DNA of 64,000 nucleotides from Candidatus Gastranaerophilales bacterium. Its GTDB lineage: Bacteria > Cyanobacteriota > Vampirovibrionia > Gastranaerophilales > Gastranaerophilaceae. The translations under genes were made by a program, and so were the position numbers. Shown piece by piece: positions 58,666 to 64,000 of this stretch. The notes beneath the pieces were generated by a model that was not told the DNA's origin, did not search any database, and saw nothing but the letters and a program-made list of their open reading frames with translations. The stretch spans positions 1 through 64,000 of the forward strand of contig CALUTG010000003.1 in the NCBI GenBank assembly GCA_944323615.1, in the 5' to 3' direction. Within the stretch, counting starts at the first letter, position 1, and every line of letters starts with the position of its first letter.

Positions 58666-58675
58666 TTTAAATTTA

Positions 58676-58990
58676 TTAAAGATCTGTTATTGATGGATTT
58701 GGATCTACATCATGGTGGATTCTGTCATACTCATCAACAGCAGGATCAATGTACGCATAAAACTTTCTGCAAAGTTTTACAAACTTGTTTTGATTTTTTT
58801 CATACAAAGGTTCTATAGGCTTACCATTCATCCTGTTTTTCAAAATAAAAACGTCTTCAGCTGTTAGTTGTGAATAACCGCTGTTTATTAAGAGTTCCGG
58901 ATCAGTTGTTTGTTCAGGAGTAACTGCAGCTATAGCTGAACCAGATAAAAAGGCAACGATTGCCAAACTAAATAATAAATTTCTTCTCAT
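58676..58990 (-). CDS. Small exported protein, unknown
   Basis: This 104-residue protein has a clear Sec signal (MRRNLLFSLAIVAFLSGSAIA) followed by a helical, polar part with SQLTAEDVFILKNRMNGKPI and an acidic end. No family recognised. Starts at 58990 or three codons earlier (58999) are both possible; neither has a strong ribosome site. It lies just behind ispG and ends at a strong hairpin. Confidence 0.65.
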   Translation of the reverse strand: MRRNLLFSLAIVAFLSGSAIAAVTPEQTTDPELLINSGYSQLTAEDVFILKNRMNGKPIEPLYEKNQNKFVKLCRKFYAYIDPAVDEYDRIHHDVDPNPSITDL

Positions 58991-59010
58991 AGCACCCATT
59001 CTTATTTAAC

Positions 59011-60075
59011 TTAATTAACTTTACTATATGATTCCATTATAATCTTTTCTAAATAATTAATCAAGTCCGTCTCTGGAACTCTTGCAATGATTTCACCTTT
59101 TTTAAAAATATAACCTTCTCCAATAGCTCCTGCAATTCCGAAATCAGCATGCTTAGCTTCTCCCGGACCGTTAACAGGGCAGCCCATGACGGCTATGGTT
59201 ATAGGTAAATTCAGGTTCTTGAATTTTGCTTCCACCTTTTTAGCAAGTCCTATTAAATCAATTTGGGTTCTTCCGCAGGTTGGACAAGAGATAAAGTTGA
59301 TTCCTTTTTTTCTGAGGTTTAGTGCTTTTAATATACCAAACCCAGCTTCTACTTCTTCAACCGGATTCTCCGTAAGAGAAACTCTTATTGTATCTCCTAT
59401 TCCTTCGCTTAAAAGAGTTCCTAAACCAACAGATGATTTAATCAAGCCGGATTTTAGGGTTCCGGCTTCGGTTACGCCTAAATGGAGCGGATAATCTATC
59501 ATTGTTGAAATTTTTCTGTATGCTTCAATCGTAGTCGGTACATCAGAAGACTTTAAAGACAGTTTAATATCATAGAAGTTTAAATCTTCAAGAATCTCAA
59601 TATGCCGCATTGCACTTTTAATCATTTTATCTTCAAGCGGAATATCAAGGGATGCAAATTCTTTTTCAAGAGAGCCGGCATTAATACCTATCCTTATCGG
59701 AATATTATGAGCTTTAGCCTCTTCGACTACTTTTTGAGTATGCTCTTTTTTGCCGATATTACCCGGATTAATTCTCAGCGCATGTATACCGTTTTCTATA
59801 CACTGTATTGCAAGTCTGTAGTCAAAATGAATATCTGCAACTAACGGAACTTGAGATTTTTTTACAATATCTTTTATTGCAGAAGCCGCATCCTTATTAA
59901 GGACTGCCAGTCTTACTATTTCACATCCGGCTGAAGCCAGTTCATTAATTTGGTTTAGAGTAGCTTCAACATCTCTTGTGTCTGTGTTACACATGGATTG
60001 AACGCTGATTGGAGCATCTCCGCCAATTTTTACATTACCTATAGAAATTTGTTTAGATTTTCTTCTGTTTATCAT
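59011..60075 (-). CDS. ispG: 4-hydroxy-3-methylbut-2-en-1-yl diphosphate synthase
   Basis: This 354-residue iron-sulfur enzyme forms HMBPP in the MEP isoprenoid pathway. The N-terminal TIM barrel has ISVQSMCNTDTRDVEATLNQI and ADIHFDYRLA. The cluster cysteines are in ISCPTCGRTQ and GCPVNGPGEAKHAD. Length is normal for the bacterial form. The last step enzyme, ispH, is at 61341, separated by two rightward genes. Confidence 0.95.
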   Translation of the reverse strand: MINRRKSKQISIGNVKIGGDAPISVQSMCNTDTRDVEATLNQINELASAGCEIVRLAVLNKDAASAIKDIVKKSQVPLVADIHFDYRLAIQCIENGIHALRINPGNIGKKEHTQKVVEEAKAHNIPIRIGINAGSLEKEFASLDIPLEDKMIKSAMRHIEILEDLNFYDIKLSLKSSDVPTTIEAYRKISTMIDYPLHLGVTEAGTLKSGLIKSSVGLGTLLSEGIGDTIRVSLTENPVEEVEAGFGILKALNLRKKGINFISCPTCGRTQIDLIGLAKKVEAKFKNLNLPITIAVMGCPVNGPGEAKHADFGIAGAIGEGYIFKKGEIIARVPETDLINYLEKIIMESYSKVN

Positions 60076-60116
60076 AAAATTATTGTACTACTAAAAAGTT
60101 TATTAAGGAGAAAAAT

Positions 60117-60860
60117 ATGAAAATTGCGGTAATTTCTGATATTCACGGTAATATGGATGCTCTTGAAGCTGTAATGAAGGATATTCAATCCAAAAACTGC
60201 GAGAAAATTTTTGTGCTCGGAGATTACGCAATGGCAGGACCTGAGCCGTATGCGGTTATAGATTATTTTGCAAAGCATCAGTTTGATTCGGAATATAAGA
60301 TGATTCAAGGGAACACTGATGCCATGTTGGCAAATTACACTGATGATGAATACGAATATTTAAAGAAAAAATCTCCGGTCATGGCTGAAGCATTGAAACA
60401 TGATTTTTTTGGTATAAACTACATTCAAAGAAGCTTTTTACAGAGTTTACCTATTCAGCTTGAAGTAGATGAAGAAGGCGTGAAAATTCTTCTTGTACAT
60501 GGATCTCCAAGAAAAAATAATGAAGATATCCTTCCGGATACTCCGATAGAAGAAGTAGAAAAGATGCTTGCGAACGTGGATGCAGATGTCGTTCTTTGCG
60601 GTCATACTCATATTCCTTGCGGTTTTCAGACAAGGAACAAAAAAACTGTCGTAAATGCCGGCAGTGTAGGCAGACCGTTTACCCCTGATCCAAAATCCTG
60701 TTATCTTATTATGGATATTGAACACGGCAGATATGCATTTGAACACCGTTTTGTAGCTTATAATAAAGAACGTGCCGCACAAAAACTTAGAGACAGAGGA
60801 TTTGAGGGCGCGGATAAAATCGCAGCTATGCTTTTAAATCCTGAAGTAAGGCATTTTTGA
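60117..60860 (+). CDS. YfcE-type metallophosphoesterase
   Basis: This 247-residue protein has the calcineurin-like phosphoesterase motifs: ISDIHGNMDALEAV, VLGDYAMAGPEP, IQGNTDAML, VHGSPRK and CGHTHIPCGF, with the two-metal ligands in place, then NAGSVGRPF. It probably hydrolyses a phosphodiester or phosphomonoester; the substrate is not evident (many relatives act on cyclic nucleotides in vitro). AAGGAG precedes the ATG. It is divergent from ispG. Confidence 0.88.
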   Translation: MKIAVISDIHGNMDALEAVMKDIQSKNCEKIFVLGDYAMAGPEPYAVIDYFAKHQFDSEYKMIQGNTDAMLANYTDDEYEYLKKKSPVMAEALKHDFFGINYIQRSFLQSLPIQLEVDEEGVKILLVHGSPRKNNEDILPDTPIEEVEKMLANVDADVVLCGHTHIPCGFQTRNKKTVVNAGSVGRPFTPDPKSCYLIMDIEHGRYAFEHRFVAYNKERAAQKLRDRGFEGADKIAAMLLNPEVRHF

Positions 60861-60889
60861 GAAATACGGAATTTTGATTAAGCTTATAA

Positions 60890-60944
60890 AGCAAAAAAAA
60901 GGGTAAGAAATATAGGAAAACTTACCCTTACAATTTGCTTTTTT
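60890..60944 (+). terminator. Intrinsic terminator after the phosphoesterase gene
   Basis: AAGGGTAAG/CTTACCCTT lies inside a weaker outer stem AGCAAA/TTTGCT and six T follow. Confidence 0.85.
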
Positions 60945-60988
60945 AATGCGCTATTATAAATTTTGAGAGCTTTTATATTAGTAAATTG

Positions 60989-61055
60989 TCGTGCTATTTG
61001 CCTGTTACATAACAGGAATTATACCATTAAAATCTAACTATGGCAAATAGCACGA
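60989..61055 (+). promoter_or_regulatory. Inverted repeat spanning the start of the XRE gene
   Basis: TCGTGCTATTTGCC (60989-61002) is exactly inverted at 61042-61055, whose first G is the third base of the ATG (61040-61042). A nested CCTGTT/AACAGG lies at 61001-61016. It could be an autoregulatory operator or an mRNA stem that masks the start. Confidence 0.65.
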
Positions 61056-61252
61056 TTGAACTGGTGAAATTTAATATTAAAAAGTATCGTACGGCAAAGA
61101 ATCTTACTCAGGATAAATTGAGTGAGCTCACAGGTATATCGTCCGATTATTTGTCGGAAATTGAACGCGGCAAGCGGGTGCCAAGTCTTAAAAGATTAAT
61201 TATGATTGCTGATGCATTGCAGATTCCGGCTTATAAATTTTTAATGAAATAG
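61040..61252 (+). CDS. XRE-family transcription regulator
   Basis: This 70-residue protein is a single HTH_3 domain: IKKYRTAKNLTQDKLSELTG, then SDYLSEIERGKRVPSLKRLI and ALQIPAYKFLMK. There is no effector domain. No ribosome site precedes the ATG. The surrounding inverted repeat suggests self-control. It lies 88 bp before ispH. Confidence 0.85.
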   Translation: MANSTIELVKFNIKKYRTAKNLTQDKLSELTGISSDYLSEIERGKRVPSLKRLIMIADALQIPAYKFLMK

Positions 61253-61340
61253 ATTTTTCTTTACTTTTTTTCGTGTTTCCTATTTAATATTCTTACGGAG
61301 GGAAATCCTCTAGTCCACTTAAGAAAGTGATTTAGAATTT

Positions 61341-62213
61341 TTGAATAATCCAAATATTAAACTAGCCAAATTTGCAGGGTTTTGTTACGGAGTTAAAAGA
61401 GCCGTAGAAACTGCTAAAAAATTAAAAGATGAAAATCCGGATAAGAATATCTATATTTTGGGTGAGCTTATTCATAATACTGATGTTATTCATGAGCTTG
61501 AAAATCTTGGCATTAAAACAATTTATGAAATTCCGGAAAAAGGAAACGGAATTTGTATAGTAAGAAGCCACGGAGAATCACCGGAGGTTTTTGAAAGAAT
61601 TAAAAATGCCGGATTTGAAGTGGTGGATTTAACCTGTCCTGACGTTAAAAAGGTTCAGCAAAGAGCAATTGAGCTTGCTCAAAATGATTATTTTGTAGTT
61701 ATTGTAGGCAAACCTAATCACCCGGAAGTTATGGCAATTAAAGCAAATGCGGATTTATATTCAAAAAATGTTGTTGTTGCAACCACAATAGAGGAACTAA
61801 ACGAATATGAAACTGCAATAAAGTCACACCGAAAGGTCGGTGTAGTGGTTCAGACAACTCAGATGGTATCTTCGCTTAATCTTATTGTAAATTATCTCAA
61901 TACCATAGCTAAAGAAGTCTTGATTTATAATACAATCTGCCAGTCTACTTCAATGAGACAAAAAGAGGCTAAAGAACTAGCTAAAGAAAGTGATTTGATG
62001 GTGGTTGTCGGCTCTAAAAAGAGTGCAAATACAACTCATCTTGCTGAAATTTTAAAAGATTGCACCAAAACAATTCATATAGAAAATGATACCGAACTTG
62101 AAGAATACAAAGATTTATTTAAAAACGTAAACAATATAGGAATTACCGCAGGGGCTTCGACTCCGCAGGTAATTATTGATAAAGTCATAGAAAAAATAAA
62201 AGGAGGAATATAA
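61341..62213 (+). CDS. ispH: HMBPP reductase, TTG start
   Basis: This 290-residue [4Fe-4S] enzyme gives IPP and DMAPP in the last MEP step. Cluster cysteines are C15 (FAGFCYGVKRA), C99 (LTCPDVKK) and C200 (NTICQST); VRSHG, GKPNHPEV and GITAGASTP are also present. The start is TTG at 61341: the frame is closed a few codons upstream and no ATG precedes C15. The gene is two bases before rpsA, an arrangement seen in Clostridia where the two are sometimes fused. Confidence 0.94.
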   Translation: MNNPNIKLAKFAGFCYGVKRAVETAKKLKDENPDKNIYILGELIHNTDVIHELENLGIKTIYEIPEKGNGICIVRSHGESPEVFERIKNAGFEVVDLTCPDVKKVQQRAIELAQNDYFVVIVGKPNHPEVMAIKANADLYSKNVVVATTIEELNEYETAIKSHRKVGVVVQTTQMVSSLNLIVNYLNTIAKEVLIYNTICQSTSMRQKEAKELAKESDLMVVVGSKKSANTTHLAEILKDCTKTIHIENDTELEEYKDLFKNVNNIGITAGASTPQVIIDKVIEKIKGGI

Positions 62214-62214
62214 T

Positions 62215-63270
62215 ATGACAACAGCAGAAAAAACTCGTGATGAGTTTGAATTATTACTTGAAGAAAGTTTTGCTAAATCAAACAGCGTTGCTGATATCGT
62301 AGAAGGTACTGTTATTAAAAAAGAATCTGACGGATATCTCGTAAGCGTTAAAGGCGCTAAAATGGAAGCATACTTATCTAATAAAGAGCTCGCAAGCGAT
62401 GTAACAGAACTTGAAATTGGTGATACAAGAGAATTCTATGTATTAAAAGAAGAAAACAATGAAGATCCTATGCAGTTATCCCTTAAGAGAATTGCATTTG
62501 CTCAGGCATGGGCTCAATTAAATGATGCTAAAATTCAAGGCGATACAATCCTTGCAAAAGTCGTTTCAACTGTTAAAGGCGGTGTTTTAGTTGATGTTGC
62601 TGATCTTAAAGGTTTCATCCCGTCTTCTCAATTAAGAACAGGTACTCCGTTTGACGGTCTTATTGATCAGAAAATTGAAGTTAAAGTTCTTGAAGCGGAT
62701 CCTAAGAAAAACAAACTTATTCTTTCACAGCGCCAAGCAGTTGCTGAACAAAGAGATCAGGTTGTTGATAATGTTCTTTCTTCTCTTGAAGAAGATCAGG
62801 TTGTGTCAGGTAATGTCGTAAGAATTACGGATTTCGGTGCATTTGTTGATATCAATGGTATTGACGGTCTGCTTCCGATTTCTGAAATTTCTTGGCAGAG
62901 AATTAAACACCCTTCCGATGTTTTAACTCTAGGTGATACAATTGAAGTTAAAATTATCAAAATAGACAACGAACTTAAGAGAATCTCTTTATCACTTAAG
63001 AGAATGGGTGAAAACCCTTGGCAGCAGATTGAAGGACAGTTTGAAGAAGGTCAGGTTGTAAAAGGGACTGTAAATAAAGTTACTACTTTTGGTGCGTTTA
63101 TTAACATTTTCCCTGGCGTTGAAGCTCTTCTTCCTGTTTCAGAAATGTCTGATGAGAATGTTAATCCGTTCAATATGTTCAAAGTAGGTTCTGAAGTTGA
63201 TGTATTAATCAAAAAATTCACACCGAAAGAACACAGAATCGCATTATCTGTAAAAGATATTCAAAAATAG
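62215..63270 (+). CDS. rpsA: 30S ribosomal protein S1
   Basis: This 351-residue protein has four S1 RNA-binding motifs, near 27-90, 113-178, 198-265 and 283-349. The last two are best kept (VVRITDFGAFVDINGIDGLLP and VNKVTTFGAFINIFPGVEALLP). S1 helps the ribosome bind and unfold mRNA. The four-motif form is shorter than the six-motif form of E. coli and common in other phyla, including Cyanobacteria (three). GGAGG precedes the ATG. Confidence 0.93.
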   Translation: MTTAEKTRDEFELLLEESFAKSNSVADIVEGTVIKKESDGYLVSVKGAKMEAYLSNKELASDVTELEIGDTREFYVLKEENNEDPMQLSLKRIAFAQAWAQLNDAKIQGDTILAKVVSTVKGGVLVDVADLKGFIPSSQLRTGTPFDGLIDQKIEVKVLEADPKKNKLILSQRQAVAEQRDQVVDNVLSSLEEDQVVSGNVVRITDFGAFVDINGIDGLLPISEISWQRIKHPSDVLTLGDTIEVKIIKIDNELKRISLSLKRMGENPWQQIEGQFEEGQVVKGTVNKVTTFGAFINIFPGVEALLPVSEMSDENVNPFNMFKVGSEVDVLIKKFTPKEHRIALSVKDIQK

Positions 63271-63297
63271 GTTACCTATTAGGGGAGGTAAAACAAC

Positions 63298-63333
63298 TTG
63301 AGGGCGGGTTTTGATTTCAAAACCCGCCCTCAA
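63298..63333. terminator. Bidirectional terminator after rpsA
   Basis: A perfect 15-bp stem (63298-63312 with 63319-63333) with GGGCGGGTTTT/AAAACCCGCCC core serves rpsA and the facing gene. Confidence 0.88.
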
Positions 63334-63343
63334 GATTTAAAAC

Positions 63344-64000
63344 TTACCATAGAGCTTTTGGCATCATTCTGTCATAAACCCAGATATCAACTCCGTCATA
63401 TTGTTTTGAAAATTCTGATTCCAGTTTTTTGTCTATTCCGATTGCGATTATCGGAAGCTTTGCCTCTGCTGCGGCTTTCTTAAGTTTATTATACCCGTTT
63501 ATAACATCTTCTGCCGTTGTTTCATCTCCTAAATGCGTGTTGGAGATTATTCCGGAAAAATGTTTCCACTCTTTTTGAACACTGCCTTTAGAGAAATTCA
63601 GATATTCAAGAATACTTTCCTTATCAGAGGTTTCAAATTTTGCAGTGTTAATTACAATATAGATTTTTAAATTATTTTCTTTTTCAATTCCTGTTATAAT
63701 ATCAAGAATATCAAGCCCGCCGGCACCGTATCCGACATCAATAATAATATTTCCCTCAGAGGACAGACAGTTCATCTGCATAGGTGTAATGTAGCTTGCG
63801 GCTTCGCCTAATCCGAAACTGTCAGGCTGGGTTATAACATTCACGCTCTGTTTTTGAAGTTCAGCTGCAATTGGTCTTAATGTATAAGCCGGCTCTACTG
63901 TATCCAGATCAACAAGGGTAATTTTTTCTCCTTTTTTTGAAAACTGTAAAGCTCTGTTTAAGGCTGTTTCCGATTTTCCGCTGGCATAAGCACCTGCATA
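63344..64000 (-). CDS. P-loop NTPase, 5' end outside window
   Basis: The reading frame is open from the window edge to 63344, giving 218 residues without a start. The visible part holds a P-loop GAYASGKSETALN (an A-x5-GKS type motif), VDLDTVEPAYTLRP (deviant Walker A helper/B-like acids), VGYGAGGLDIL and YIVINTAKFETSDKES. This fits a MinD/CobQ/Mrp-like or nucleotide-binding ATPase acting on a protein or cofactor partner. An internal GTG at 63844 could be taken for a start, but homology-like features continue upstream. Confidence 0.75.
   Translation of the reverse strand, partial: YAGAYASGKSETALNRALQFSKKGEKITLVDLDTVEPAYTLRPIAAELQKQSVNVITQPDSFGLGEAASYITPMQMNCLSSEGNIIIDVGYGAGGLDILDIITGIEKENNLKIYIVINTAKFETSDKESILEYLNFSKGSVQKEWKHFSGIISNTHLGDETTAEDVINGYNKLKKAAAEAKLPIIAIGIDKKLESEFSKQYDGVDIWVYDRMMPKALW

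Noticed and set aside
1-64000. CRISPR arrays or cas genes
   Set aside because: No regularly spaced repeat clusters; the only tandem-like repeats are the iterons at 21762-21958, whose spacing is irregular, and the Cas4-like cysteines belong to a phage exonuclease.

Overview
The window is AT-rich bacterial DNA with compact, overlapping genes. An AsmA-family protein (415-3219) implies an outer membrane, and the isoprenoid genes ispG and ispH show a bacterial MEP pathway. The prophage early genes include cysteine-rich coiled-coil proteins of a type I associate with Gastranaerophilales (Melainabacteria/Vampirovibrionia) and their gut phages. My best guess is therefore a gut-associated, non-photosynthetic relative of Cyanobacteria. 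That placement is inference from gene style; no 16S rRNA lies in the window.

Left chromosomal arm (1-14857): a WG-repeat exported protein cut by the window edge; an AsmA protein; a repeat-rich intergenic gap; a zinc alcohol dehydrogenase; a SIMPL-domain lipoprotein; two divergent uncharacterised proteins. A leftward run follows: rlmH, an MscS channel, an IscS/NifS cysteine desulfurase, a three-domain NifU, a small Cys4 protein, pdxJ and murT. Rightward from 12972 come four small membrane/YtxH-type stress-like proteins, then a repeat-rich spacer and tRNA-Leu(UAA).

Prophage (14888-49915, about 35 kb): a complete-looking temperate phage integrated into the 3' part of tRNA-Leu, bounded by a perfect 60-bp duplication. 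The leftward early arm (15025-25096) holds integrase and excisionase, a string of tiny zinc-binding and coiled-coil genes, a DUF1492-like late regulator, a LuxR-type HTH, RusA, a replisome organiser with iteron-like repeats, a PD-(D/E)XK exonuclease and a probable annealing protein. The control region (25103-28394) carries an XRE repressor, an early promoter/operator, small membrane and exported morons, a candidate small RNA, a Panacea-type antitoxin with a putative toxin, and terminators before the late genes. The rightward late operon (28395-49582) encodes terminase, portal, scaffold, capsid, connector, tail hub, three ejection-type proteins, tail-fibre proteins, an HNH nuclease, a holin-like protein and an M15 endolysin. 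There is no tape measure or major tail protein, which suggests a short-tailed (podovirus-like) virion.

Right chromosomal arm (49916-64000): a 216-bp-periodic duplication beside attR, dnaB, mntP, a PurL homologue lacking its last domain, a small unknown gene, ribF, and a formyltransferase. The convergent aroC-aroK-aroB operon follows, with a promoter placed so that aroC may be leaderless. Then come an exported small protein, ispG, a metallophosphoesterase, an XRE regulator with an inverted repeat over its start codon, ispH (TTG start), ribosomal protein S1, and a P-loop NTPase cut by the window edge.

The best candidates for something new are the promoter-to-terminator small RNA beside the Panacea module, the annealing-protein candidate, the iteron cluster inside the replication gene, and the terminator-punctuated early and late operons.
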